Below the pieces are notes generated by a model, which saw only the letters and a list, made by a program, of their open reading frames with translations, was not told where the DNA came from and did not search any database. From the NCBI GenBank assembly GCA_029864165.1, contig JAOTTZ010000102.1:1-6693 (forward strand): DNA of 6,693 nucleotides, read 5' to 3'. The position numbers and the translations under genes are program-made. Below are positions 1 to 6,693 of the stretch, in pieces. Source of the DNA: Burkholderiaceae bacterium (lineage in GTDB: Bacteria; Pseudomonadota; Gammaproteobacteria; Burkholderiales; Burkholderiaceae_C). Positions within the stretch are counted from its first letter, which is position 1; every line of letters starts with the position of its first letter.

Positions 1-151
1 GGGCGCGTCCAACTGCTCTTTCTAGGATGATTCGACTGTTGTCGGTTGAGAGATCACCAAAGCCAACGACGACGCCTCGTGTGGCAAACAGGTGCGCCAC
101 GCCCCAAAGAGCGGTGACTGCAGACGCCAGGTAGAGCAGAAGTTCGTTCAT
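1..151 (-). CDS. Small integral membrane protein, N-terminal part only
   Basis: Fifty codons are visible from an ATG at 151, and the frame is still open at the left edge, so the gene is partial. The product begins MNELLLYLASAVTALWGVAH, a hydrophobic helix from about residue 3 to 20. A short segment follows with the pattern GVVVGFGDLSTDNSRII. From memory, this layout of one N-terminal helix, then G-V-V-x-G-F-G-(D/S)-(L/I)-S-x-D-N-x-R-I-I, occurs in a family of short uncharacterised bacterial membrane proteins in which more helices follow. I know of no function for it. The ATG at 151 places the helix right at the N-terminus, as expected. An in-frame GTG at 193 would add 14 polar residues and is less likely. 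There is no strong ribosome binding site directly upstream. The gene starts 46 bases after the yhhJ stop on the same strand, so it may be co-transcribed, but it need not belong to the exporter. Confidence 0.7.
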   Translation of the reverse strand, partial: MNELLLYLASAVTALWGVAHLFATRGVVVGFGDLSTDNSRIILERAVGRA

Positions 152-165
152 GGTGGCATGTTGAC

Positions 166-177
166 GGTCATTTGACC
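166..177. repeat. Short perfect palindrome upstream of the partial membrane protein gene
   Basis: GGTCA-TT-TGACC is a perfect inverted repeat with five-base arms and a two-base centre. It ends about 14 bases before the ATG at 151. It could be a binding half-site pair or simply chance, since a repeat this short arises easily. No promoter elements could be assigned with it. Confidence 0.3.
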
Positions 178-192
178 TTGATCCGCCGGTCA

Positions 193-210
193 CGCACTCA
201 ACTGAGTGCG
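193..210 (-). repeat. Perfect inverted repeat (hairpin) across the yhhJ stop codon
   Basis: CGCACTCA-AC-TGAGTGCG has eight-base arms that pair perfectly around a two-base centre, effectively a seven-pair stem with a four-base loop in RNA. The yhhJ stop codon (198 to 200) lies inside one arm. No run of T follows on the minus strand, where the next bases are TGACCGGCGG. It therefore does not look like a classic intrinsic terminator. It could protect the 3' end of the operon mRNA or dampen read-through into the next gene. Confidence 0.45.
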
Positions 211-1319
211 ACGCTGCGTCGGAACCGTTTCAGCGAAACGACGAAGAACGACGCCCCGATGGCAACGATGGCCACAAGTTGCGGCCACACCACCGTGAGG
301 CCGGCGCCGCGAAACAAGATCGCCTGCGCGAGGCTTACAAAGTGCGTGGTCGGCGCGGCCAGCATAATCGCCTGCACCGCGAGCGGCATGCTCTCGCGCG
401 GTGAAGTGCCACCCGACAGCATGTTCAACGGCACGACCACCAAGATCATGAGCAGCGCGAATTGTGGCATTGAGCGCGCCACCGTTGCGAGCAGAATGCC
501 CATGGCGGTGGTCGAAAACAGGTGCAGTAGCGCGGCGAGCAGGAACAGCGACACCGAGCCGGCGATCGGCATCGCGAGCGCGCCCTGCACGACGAAGTGC
601 AGCGACAGCGCCGCCGCCACCAGCACTACCAAGCCGTTGGCCCAGACCTTTGCGGCCATGATCTGAAACGGCGTGAGCGGCATGACCAAAAGGTGCTCGA
701 TGGTGCCATGCTCGCGCTCGCGGATCAGCGCTGCGCCGGCCAAGATCACCGACAGCATAGTGATGTTGTTGATGATCTCCATCACTCCGAAGAACCAGAC
801 GCCGTTCAGGTTGGGATTGAATTGCATACGCACCGCGAGTTTGATCGGCAGCGCCACCTCGCCGCGATAGCCCTGCACGTAGCGGGTGATCTCTTCGGTA
901 ACAATGCTCTGTATGTAGTTGGCACCGATGAAGGCCTCGTTCATGCGCGTGGCGTCAATGTTGAGTTGCATAGCAGGGTTTCGCCCGGCTAGCACATCGC
1001 GTTGAAAACCCGCTGGCAAGTGCAGCGTGAAGGTATAGCGTCCGACGTCGAGGGCGGGATCGACGTCCTTGAGCTCAATCAGCGTCGGCGGCAGGAACTG
1101 CGGCGGCCGCAACGCGCCCAGCAGGCGCTGTGACAGCGGCGAGCGGTCCTCGTCGACCACCGCGACCGGCGCATTGCGCAACTCGGTCGACTGGCTGTTG
1201 GCGGCCTCGTAAATGCCGAAGGAAAACGACCAGATGAGAAAAATCAACAGCACCTTGTCGTACCACAGGCTGCGCATTTCCTTCACACCGAGCTGGAAAA
1301 TGTTCGCCAGGCGCCGCAT
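198..1319 (-). CDS. yhhJ: ABC-2 type permease subunit, YhhJ-like
   Basis: This 373-residue inner-membrane protein is the separate permease half of the exporter. It matches E. coli YhhJ (about 374 residues) along its whole length, including the start (MRRLANIFQLGVKEMRSL). One transmembrane helix lies near residues 23 to 40. A large periplasmic domain follows (about 45 to 170) and contains VDEDRSPLS and the stretch GRYTFTLHLPAGFQRDVLAG. Four to five more helices lie near 180 to 200, 225 to 247, 255 to 280, 287 to 301 and 345 to 363. The segment IREREHGTIEHLLVMPLTP (199 to 217) is the expected contact with the ATPase, and LSGGTSPRESMP (301 to 312) is also conserved in YhhJ. An ATG at 1355 in the same frame would add 12 residues inside rbbA. 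I chose 1319 because it matches the YhhJ N-terminus, lies two bases after the rbbA stop and has an AGGA nine bases upstream. It probably pairs with the related permease domain of RbbA. Confidence 0.93.
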   Translation of the reverse strand: MRRLANIFQLGVKEMRSLWYDKVLLIFLIWSFSFGIYEAANSQSTELRNAPVAVVDEDRSPLSQRLLGALRPPQFLPPTLIELKDVDPALDVGRYTFTLHLPAGFQRDVLAGRNPAMQLNIDATRMNEAFIGANYIQSIVTEEITRYVQGYRGEVALPIKLAVRMQFNPNLNGVWFFGVMEIINNITMLSVILAGAALIREREHGTIEHLLVMPLTPFQIMAAKVWANGLVVLVAAALSLHFVVQGALAMPIAGSVSLFLLAALLHLFSTTAMGILLATVARSMPQFALLMILVVVPLNMLSGGTSPRESMPLAVQAIMLAAPTTHFVSLAQAILFRGAGLTVVWPQLVAIVAIGASFFVVSLKRFRRSVALS

Positions 1320-1321
1320 GA

Positions 1322-4051
1322 TTACTTTTCCTGTTTGCGCAGCAACAGCACGCACAGCACGGTCAGCGCCGGCACGAACAACACCAGCGCCGTGAACGGC
1401 TCAGCGAGATCGCCAAACCCCAACGCCTTGTTGAACGTACCGCGTGCGATAACCAGGAAATGCGTGGTAGGGTAAATCTTGGAGATCAGCGCGGCGCCGC
1501 CTTCCAGCGACGAGACTGACGAGTTCAGCCCGGAAAACGCTAAGGCCGGCGTAAGGGTGGCGATGGCGGTACCGAAGATCGCCGCCACCTGCGAGCGGGT
1601 AAAAGTCGACATCAGCAAGCCGAGACCGCTGGTGGCGGTCACGTATAGGAGCGCGCCGAGCGTGAGCGCCGCGAAACTGCCCTTGAGCTGCACGCCGAAT
1701 ACGAACACCGCCAGCGATAAGAGTCCGAAGAAGCTGATCATGCTCAAGCCGACGTAAGGCAGCTGCTTGCCGAGCAGGAATTCGAGTCGCGTCATCGGCG
1801 TGACGTAGAGGTTGGTAATGGAGCCAAGCTCCTTCTCGCGCACTACGCCGAGCGCCGTCAACATCGCCGGGATAAACACCAACAGAATCGGGATGGTGCC
1901 CGGAACCATGGCGTTGAAGCTCTCGAAGTCTTGGTTGTAGCGGTAGCGGGCCTCGATTTCGGCTGCCACCGTGGGCGACGTCACGCCGCTGCGCTTCGCG
2001 AGATCGGTGAGGTACTGGTAGTGCAGGCCCTGCACATAGCCGCGGATTGTCTCGCCGCGAAACGGCATAGCGCCGTCGATCCACATGCCGACCTCGGGTG
2101 CGCGGCCGCGCTTAAGGTCGCGACCGAATCCCGACGAAATTTCAATCGCCAGGCTCAGTTCGGCATTGCGCATCCGCCGGTCGAGCTCGCGCTGGTCGCG
2201 CAGCGGCGCTCGCGCTATGAAGTAGCGCGAGCCGGCGATGTTCTGCACGTAGTCGCGGCTCTGGGGCGTCTGGTCGCGGTCGAGCACGGCAAACCGCAGT
2301 TCGTCGACGTCGAAGGTCATGCCATAGCCGAGCATGAACATCAGCAGCACCGAGCCGATCAGCGCGAAGGTGAGCCGGATCGGATCGCGCCACAGCTCCA
2401 TGGTCTCGCGACGCGCCACGCCGAGCAACCGCAATAGCCGGAATCCACCGCGCGGACGCGGCTTTGACCATGCTACCGGTTCCATTGCGATTGGTGTTTC
2501 GTCCGGCTCCTTACCTGCGGCTTCCTCCAGATAGACGATGAATGTCTCCTCCAGCGTCGCCGCGCCGCGCGACTGCTTGAGCGCTGCTGGCGTGCCGCTC
2601 GCCAGAACCTTGCCGGCATGCATCAGCGAGATGCGGTCACAGCGCTCCGCCTCATTCATGAAGTGCGTGGAGATAAAGATCGTCACGCCCTGGCGGTGCG
2701 CGATGTCGAGCAGCAGCTCCCAGAAGCCGTCGCGCGCCACCGGGTCGACGCCCGAGGTCGGTTCGTCGAGGATCAGCATCTCGGGCCGGTGCACTATCGC
2801 CACTGCGAGCGACAGACGCTGGCGGATTCCGAGCGGCAGTGCCGCGGCCAAAACGTCGGCGTGCTCGGTTAGGCCGAATTGTTCGATCAGCTCGCGCACG
2901 CGCGACGGGACTTCCGCGGCCGCCAGGTGAAATAGGCGCCCGTGCAGCACCAGGTTCTGACGCACCGTCAGCTCCGAATACAACGAGAACGCCTGCGTCA
3001 TGTAACCGACCCGCTTGCGGCTGGCGAGGTCGCGCGGATCGACCTGCTGACCAAACAACTTGGCGCCACCGGCGCTCGGCGGCAGTAGGCCGGTCAGCAT
3101 CTTCATGGTGGTGGTCTTGCCGCAGCCGTTGGAACCGAGAAAACCGAAGATTTCGCCGCGCTCGATGCGAAAGCTCACAGCGTCGACGGCGGTGAAATCG
3201 CCGAAGCGCATAGTGAGGCCCTCGGCCTCGATAGCCGGCGCGCCGCGCTCGGAGACAGTGCGTGCCGGCACCACGAGTGCGCGGTGACCGGCGCGCTGGG
3301 CTTCGGGCAGCAGCGCAATGAACGCGGCGTCGAGGCTGGTCGCTCCCGTGCTCATCTTGATTTCGAGCGGACTGCCAGTGGCGAGCACGCGCCCAGCGTT
3401 CATCGCCACGAGCCAGTCGAAGCCCTCGGCCTCCTCCATGTAGGCGGTGGCGACGATCACGCTCATGTCGGGTTGGCGAGAACGCAGCCGGTCGATCAGC
3501 TCCCAGAACTGGCGGCGCGAGAGCGGATCGACACCGGTGGTAGGCTCGTCGAGGATCAGCAGGTCGGGATCGTGAATCAGCGCGCAGCACAGGCCGAGCT
3601 TTTGCTTCATGCCGCCGGACAATTTGGCCGCCGGGCGGTTGCGAAATGGCGCGAGCCCGGTACTGCGCAGCAGCTCGTCAATACGCTGCGTGCGCTCCGC
3701 GCGTCCCTGCCCGAACAGCCTGCCGAAATAATCGACGTTGTCGAACACCGATAGCGTTGCGTACAGGTTGCGGCCTAGGCCCTGCGGCATGTAGGCGATG
3801 CGCGGTGCAATTTCGCTGCGGTAGCGGCCGTGGCGCATGTCGCCGCCGAACACCTCGACAGAGCCAGACTGGATGCGGCGCGCGCCCGCGACCAGCGCGA
3901 GCAGGCTCGACTTGCCTACGCTGTCCGGACCGATCAACCCGACACTGCAGCCTGCGGGAACGTCGAGCGTGACATCTACGAGCGCGCAGGTCTTGCGGTA
4001 GTGGTGGCTGACACCCGCGACGCGCGCGACAAGCGCGGGTTGTGGGTTCAT
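1322..4051 (-). CDS. rbbA: RbbA-like fused ABC transporter: two ATPase domains plus ABC-2 permease
   Basis: This 909-residue protein matches E. coli RbbA (about 911 residues) over its full length. ATPase domain 1 has Walker [10 protein letters not shown] (41 to 49), Q90, signature LSGGMKQ (144 to 150) and Walker B LLILDEP (164 to 170). ATPase domain 2 has Walker [10 protein letters not shown] (306 to 314), Q353, a degenerate signature LPLGIRQRL (405 to 413), Walker B MLILDE (425 to 430) and H463. A linker leads to an ABC-2 permease domain. That domain has a helix at about 561 to 578, a periplasmic domain to about 715, and helices near 718 to 736, 768 to 787, 793 to 815, 822 to 843 and 885 to 903. 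[19 protein letters not shown] (737 to 755) mirrors the ATPase-contact segment of YhhJ. E. coli RbbA was described as a ribosome-associated ATPase. The operon here argues for an exporter role, and the sequence does not decide whether ribosome binding also occurs. An in-frame ATG at 4084 would add 11 residues. I chose 4051 for its ATGA overlap with yhiI and its match to RbbA. Confidence 0.95.
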   Translation of the reverse strand: MNPQPALVARVAGVSHHYRKTCALVDVTLDVPAGCSVGLIGPDSVGKSSLLALVAGARRIQSGSVEVFGGDMRHGRYRSEIAPRIAYMPQGLGRNLYATLSVFDNVDYFGRLFGQGRAERTQRIDELLRSTGLAPFRNRPAAKLSGGMKQKLGLCCALIHDPDLLILDEPTTGVDPLSRRQFWELIDRLRSRQPDMSVIVATAYMEEAEGFDWLVAMNAGRVLATGSPLEIKMSTGATSLDAAFIALLPEAQRAGHRALVVPARTVSERGAPAIEAEGLTMRFGDFTAVDAVSFRIERGEIFGFLGSNGCGKTTTMKMLTGLLPPSAGGAKLFGQQVDPRDLASRKRVGYMTQAFSLYSELTVRQNLVLHGRLFHLAAAEVPSRVRELIEQFGLTEHADVLAAALPLGIRQRLSLAVAIVHRPEMLILDEPTSGVDPVARDGFWELLLDIAHRQGVTIFISTHFMNEAERCDRISLMHAGKVLASGTPAALKQSRGAATLEETFIVYLEEAAGKEPDETPIAMEPVAWSKPRPRGGFRLLRLLGVARRETMELWRDPIRLTFALIGSVLLMFMLGYGMTFDVDELRFAVLDRDQTPQSRDYVQNIAGSRYFIARAPLRDQRELDRRMRNAELSLAIEISSGFGRDLKRGRAPEVGMWIDGAMPFRGETIRGYVQGLHYQYLTDLAKRSGVTSPTVAAEIEARYRYNQDFESFNAMVPGTIPILLVFIPAMLTALGVVREKELGSITNLYVTPMTRLEFLLGKQLPYVGLSMISFFGLLSLAVFVFGVQLKGSFAALTLGALLYVTATSGLGLLMSTFTRSQVAAIFGTAIATLTPALAFSGLNSSVSSLEGGAALISKIYPTTHFLVIARGTFNKALGFGDLAEPFTALVLFVPALTVLCVLLLRKQEK
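1329..1332 (-). promoter_or_regulatory. Ribosome binding site for yhhJ
   Basis: AGGA on the minus strand, inside the last codons of rbbA and nine bases before the ATG at 1319. It supports 1319 as the yhhJ start over the upstream in-frame ATG at 1355. Confidence 0.65.
4048..4051 (-). promoter_or_regulatory. ATGA stop/start overlap between yhiI and rbbA
   Basis: On the minus strand the bases ATGA contain both the rbbA start (4051 to 4049) and the yhiI stop (4050 to 4048). Such an overlap usually means that translation of the second gene is coupled to the first. The only Shine-Dalgarno-like match nearby is AGGT, 12 bases upstream (4067 to 4064), which is weak and fits reliance on coupling. Confidence 0.75.
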
Positions 4052-5037
4052 GGTGGCAGCCGCACCTGCAAAGAGGTGGGCCATTCAACGTCGGCGCCGA
4101 GACGCACATACGCAACCCCCGGCACGCCGGTCTTCATGATGGCCCCATGCTTGGCGAGCAGCAGCGGGTCGATCTGCACCTTGACGCGGAACATAAGCTT
4201 CTCGCGCTCGGTACGGGTCTCGACTTCCTTGGGCGTGAACTGGGCCTCGGGCGAAACGAACGTCACCGTGGCCGGGATGGTGTATTCGGAGATAGCGTCG
4301 AGCACGATGCGCGCCTCATCGCCGATGCGCAACCGCCCAGCCTGCATGGTCGGCAGATAAATGGTCATGGAGGCGTCGGTCAGGTTGAGAACCGTGAACA
4401 CCTTTCCGCCGGCTGGCAGCACCTCGCCCGGCTCGGCCAGCCGGTACAGCACCCGCCCATCGATGGGGGTCTGGAGCGCGCTGTCGTCGATGCGGGTACG
4501 CACCGACTCAACCCGGGCTTTGGCGGCCTCGATCGCCGCGTCAGCGTGCGCCAACTCCGCCTCGGCGGCGGCCAGTACCGCACGCGCGGTCTGCACGGTG
4601 GTCTCACTACGCTGCAACTGCTCAATTGGAATGTTCTGGTTTTCGTACAACTCGCGCGAGCGCGCCAGGTTCTTCTCGGCCAGCGCGACCTCGCTCTTTC
4701 GCTGCGCTATCACGGCCGCGGCGGCGCTGCGCTGCTTTTGCGCCTGCTTGACGAACGCCTGCGCCTGGTGCAATTCAGCCTCGAGCTCGCGCACATCCAT
4801 GCGCGCCAGCACCTGGCCGGCCACGACGTTGTCGCCCTCCCTGACCCCCACCTCGCCCAGCCGGCCGGCGAACTTGGTGGTGATGTCAACGTCGGTCGCC
4901 TCCATGCGGCCGTTGCCGGTGGCGATGCCTTCCGGCAAGCCGGGGGGCTTCAGGTATTGCCAGCCGAGCACACCAGTCACCGCAGCCAGCACCGCCAGCC
5001 CCGCGACCAATAACTTTTCTCGATTGATCTCCATCAT
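4048..5037 (-). CDS. yhiI: HlyD-type periplasmic adaptor (membrane fusion protein), YhiI-like
   Basis: This 329-residue adaptor would link the inner-membrane ABC transporter to the outer-membrane channel through the periplasm. An N-terminal membrane anchor (about residues 8 to 26) is followed by [21 protein letters not shown], closely like E. coli YhiI. The first half of the lipoyl domain is at about 46 to 80 ([17 protein letters not shown]). An alpha-helical coiled-coil hairpin rich in Ala, Gln and Glu spans about 83 to 185. The second lipoyl half is at 187 to 215 ([20 protein letters not shown]). A beta-barrel and membrane-proximal part reaches the end ([33 protein letters not shown]). It is about 25 residues shorter than E. 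coli YhiI as I remember it, and the loss appears to lie in the hairpin. The start at 5037 has AGGAAA upstream. A second ATG directly follows at 5034 and is less well spaced. The gene starts 15 bases after the channel gene and overlaps rbbA by four bases. Confidence 0.93.
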   Translation of the reverse strand: MMEINREKLLVAGLAVLAAVTGVLGWQYLKPPGLPEGIATGNGRMEATDVDITTKFAGRLGEVGVREGDNVVAGQVLARMDVRELEAELHQAQAFVKQAQKQRSAAAAVIAQRKSEVALAEKNLARSRELYENQNIPIEQLQRSETTVQTARAVLAAAEAELAHADAAIEAAKARVESVRTRIDDSALQTPIDGRVLYRLAEPGEVLPAGGKVFTVLNLTDASMTIYLPTMQAGRLRIGDEARIVLDAISEYTIPATVTFVSPEAQFTPKEVETRTEREKLMFRVKVQIDPLLLAKHGAIMKTGVPGVAYVRLGADVEWPTSLQVRLPP

Positions 5038-5045
5038 CGTTCGGA

Positions 5046-5051
5046 TTTCCT
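5046..5051 (-). promoter_or_regulatory. Ribosome binding site for yhiI
   Basis: AGGAAA on the minus strand in the 15-base gap after the channel gene. Ten bases separate the AGGA core from the ATG at 5037, which favours that ATG over the adjacent one at 5034. Confidence 0.65.
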
Positions 5052-5052
5052 G

Positions 5053-6693
5053 TCAACGTGTCTGCACCGACACACCGCGCTCAGCGAAGTAGTGGTCCAC
5101 GCGCGCGAGCCAGTCCACCTGATCCTGCGGGCTGAGAAAGAAATCAAAGCGCGCGGCGGCCCGTTCTACCTCCATCAGGCTGCGTAGGAATTCGTGCACC
5201 CCGGTGGCAGCGCGTAAGTCGGCCACCAGGGCAGCGTTTTGCGCATCCAGCAGGTCGAGAATCGACACGGTGCCGCGCGAATAGGCGTCGCGAACGACGT
5301 CGAGATTGGCTTGCGCGGCATCGGCCGCATCGCGCGATAGGCGGATTGCCGTCAGCGCGCTGCGCGCGGCATGCAAGGCGGAGCGGATACGCTGCTCGAC
5401 GCGCTCGGCCGTGGCATGGCGCTGCAAGCGCAACGCAGCCAACTCCTCGTAGGCCTTCTGCTGCTGCGCGCGACTCGAACCGCCGGTGTACAAGGGAAAG
5501 GACAATTGCAACGCCACCGTAGTCTCACGGTCATTGACACCAGACAGTGGCGGGCCGTGTGCCCCGCCGCGCGCGAAGGTCTCGCTGCGGTCTGCTTTCA
5601 GGCTGAGTGTTGGCTGCCAATCGGCGCGCCGCGTCGACTCGAGCGTGCGCTCCTGAGCCCGGATGCGGGCATCGAGCTGGCCCAACTCGGGGGCACCCAT
5701 CCCCTCTTGCACCACGAAATCCCGAAACACGCGAAAACTTGCCGGGTTGTCGATCAGGTCGTAGAGACGCTGGTGGCTCGCGATCAGCACCGGTTCGTCC
5801 AGCCCAATCTCGACGGTGGCGACTGCCTCCTCAAGCGGCCGGTGCAGCACGACGTTGAGTGCGATCTCCGCCACGCGCGTTTGCGCCTGCGCCTCGATCA
5901 CGGCGCGCTTGGCATTGGCAATCTCGCTCTCCCAACGGTATACCTCGCTCGGCCCCGCAGTGCCTATGCGCCGCCGCGCGTTCGCCAGTTCGAGATTGGA
6001 GCGCGTCAGCCGCAGGTTGTTTTTCTGGATGCGCTCGTTGGTTTTGGCGCGCAATACACCGAGGTACGCGTGGGCGCTTTCGAGCACGATGTCGAGGCGA
6101 ACTTGCTCGCGGTCGCTCTCGCGTGCCGTTTGAAGGTGCTCTTGCACCTCAATATTCGCCCAGGCAGGCTCTGAGTAAATCGGCATGTCGAGCGTCACCG
6201 AGCCGGTGGTGGTGCGTTGAGCGCGGCCGGGAATTGCAGCCGCGTCGTCCGCCTCGATTGTTGCGTACCGACCAGCGAGGCCAATCTGCGGCAGCAGGGC
6301 GGAGCGAGCCTGGCTGATGTCCTCCCGGCCGGCGGTGACGTTCGCCTGCGCAATCCGAAGGTTCAGGTTCAGTTCCAGCGCTTCGCGCACGGCGCCTGTC
6401 AGCGAGAGGGGTGGCGCTGCGGGCTCGGGTTCGTCGTGCAACACCTCGGCGCTTGTCAGCAGGCGCCAACTAGGGGAAAAACGAATAGCACGGGCGGTAC
6501 GCATGTTAAGCACCAAACCTTGCGAACGCGCGAACGCGACCGGCAGGGTGGCAGCGTCTTCACCGAGCAGAATGCGCCGTGCATTGAGCGCCACACGGCG
6601 CGCGACGCGCAACATCTGCAGCGCGGGCGCAGCCCCGAGCAGGAGGCCTCGCTCGACATCTGCCTTACCCTCGAAGGCGAAGCTCGGCAGCCG
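5053..6693 (-). CDS. TolC-family outer membrane efflux protein with an N-terminal substrate-binding-like segment, 5' end cut
   Basis: The reading frame is open from the right edge to a TGA at 5053 to 5055, giving 546 visible residues, so the true start lies outside. The ATG at 6615 is internal, because similarity to known folds continues upstream of it. Numbering from that Met, residues 70 to about 490 form a TolC-type channel. Repeat 1 starts at LSLTGAVREALELN (70 to 83) and includes the barrel segment TLDMPIYSEPAWANI (141 to 155) and long helices to about 260. Repeat 2 starts near 310 and includes ADWQPTLSLKADRS, LQLSFPLYTGG (369 to 379) and the typical SILDLLDAQNAAL (451 to 463). The channel would carry substrate handed over by the RbbA/YhhJ transporter through the YhiI adaptor. 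The region before residue 62 is not TolC-like and is described separately. No signal peptide is seen before the channel part, which fits its being the second half of a longer exported protein. Confidence 0.9.
   Translation of the reverse strand, partial: RLPSFAFEGKADVERGLLLGAAPALQMLRVARRVALNARRILLGEDAATLPVAFARSQGLVLNMRTARAIRFSPSWRLLTSAEVLHDEPEPAAPPLSLTGAVREALELNLNLRIAQANVTAGREDISQARSALLPQIGLAGRYATIEADDAAAIPGRAQRTTTGSVTLDMPIYSEPAWANIEVQEHLQTARESDREQVRLDIVLESAHAYLGVLRAKTNERIQKNNLRLTRSNLELANARRRIGTAGPSEVYRWESEIANAKRAVIEAQAQTRVAEIALNVVLHRPLEEAVATVEIGLDEPVLIASHQRLYDLIDNPASFRVFRDFVVQEGMGAPELGQLDARIRAQERTLESTRRADWQPTLSLKADRSETFARGGAHGPPLSGVNDRETTVALQLSFPLYTGGSSRAQQQKAYEELAALRLQRHATAERVEQRIRSALHAARSALTAIRLSRDAADAAQANLDVVRDAYSRGTVSILDLLDAQNAALVADLRAATGVHEFLRSLMEVERAAARFDFFLSPQDQVDWLARVDHYFAERGVSVQTR
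6436..6693 (-). other. Domain: C-terminal end of an ABC substrate-binding-like fold fused ahead of the TolC channel
   Basis: The first 86 visible residues are in the same frame as the channel, with no stop or plausible new start between them. They contain FEGKADVERGLLLGAAPA, then RVARRVALNARRILLGEDAA, TLPV, and LVLNMRTARAIRFSPSWRLL. This follows the pattern that I remember for the end of the TrpX-like ABC_sub_bind family (PF04392): F-x-G, then A-x-x-V-x-x-I-L-x-G-x-x-P-x-x-L-P-V, then N-x-x-T-A-(K/R)-A-(I/L)-G-(F/L)-x-(I/P)-P. The segment RVARRVALNARRILLG through LLTSAEVL corresponds to its last helices and strands. The rest of such a domain would lie to the right of the window. The identification rests on motif memory only. 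Confidence 0.6.

Noticed and set aside
198..210. Intrinsic transcription terminator at the end of yhhJ
   Set aside because: The stem is perfect but overlaps the stop codon, and no run of T follows on the minus strand.
172..666. Plus-strand open frame of 164 codons opposite the yhhJ 3' part
   Set aside because: It is antisense to the conserved permease and shows no helices, motifs or ribosome binding site that would support a protein.
2652..3590. Minus-strand open frame of 312 codons inside rbbA in another frame
   Set aside because: Its translation is dominated by Arg, Ala and Pro and overlaps the conserved ATPase domains of RbbA, so it is an out-of-frame shadow.
4042..5013. Long plus-strand open frame of 323 codons opposite yhiI
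   Set aside because: It is antisense to a gene with clear full-length similarity to YhiI. Its translation is rich in His, Arg and Gly with no recognisable domain, which is typical of a GC-rich shadow frame.
5371..6174. Plus-strand open frame of 267 codons opposite the TolC-family gene
   Set aside because: It lies entirely within the channel coding region, has no family resemblance, and its composition is that of an antisense shadow.
6613..6615. ATG at 6615 as the start of the TolC-family gene
   Set aside because: The frame stays open to the window edge. The residues before it continue the substrate-binding-like pattern, and no signal peptide follows it, as would be expected for an outer-membrane protein starting there.

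Overview
The window is a GC-rich stretch (by eye clearly above 60%) that is almost entirely coding, and every supported gene lies on the minus strand. The gene content and the protein similarities I recognise point to a Gram-negative proteobacterium. The system spans both membranes, and three of the genes match the Escherichia coli yhiI-rbbA-yhhJ cluster closely along their length and in the same order. I cannot name a genus.

Reading in the direction of transcription, from the right edge to the left, there are five genes. (1) A TolC-family outer membrane efflux protein (6693 to 5053) is cut by the right edge. Its visible N-terminal part is not TolC-like but resembles the C-terminal end of an ABC substrate-binding protein of the TrpX/ABC_sub_bind type. 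(2) A YhiI-like periplasmic adaptor of the HlyD type (5037 to 4048) follows after 15 bases. (3) An RbbA-like protein (4051 to 1322) has two ABC ATPase domains fused to an ABC-2 permease domain, and its start overlaps the adaptor stop as ATGA. (4) A YhhJ-like ABC-2 permease (1319 to 198) starts two bases after the rbbA stop. (5) The start of a small membrane protein gene (151 to 1) runs off the left edge.

Genes 1 to 4 form a tightly packed operon and together make a complete tripartite ABC exporter. Two ATPase domains are joined to one permease half, a second permease half is separate, and the adaptor and outer-membrane channel complete the path out of the cell. The E. coli cluster, as I remember it, has no channel gene of its own, so its presence here makes the set self-contained. 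The operon promoter and the first part of gene 1 lie beyond the right edge. The exported substrate cannot be read from the sequence.

The most interesting points are the apparent fusion of an import-type substrate-binding domain to an outer-membrane efflux channel, and the asymmetric ATPase of RbbA, which has one canonical and one degenerate ATP site. The 46-base gap after yhhJ is also worth noting: it carries a perfect hairpin across the yhhJ stop codon, a short palindrome and a seven-codon mini-ORF coupled to the next start. I saw no RNA genes, mobile elements, CRISPR arrays or phage genes.
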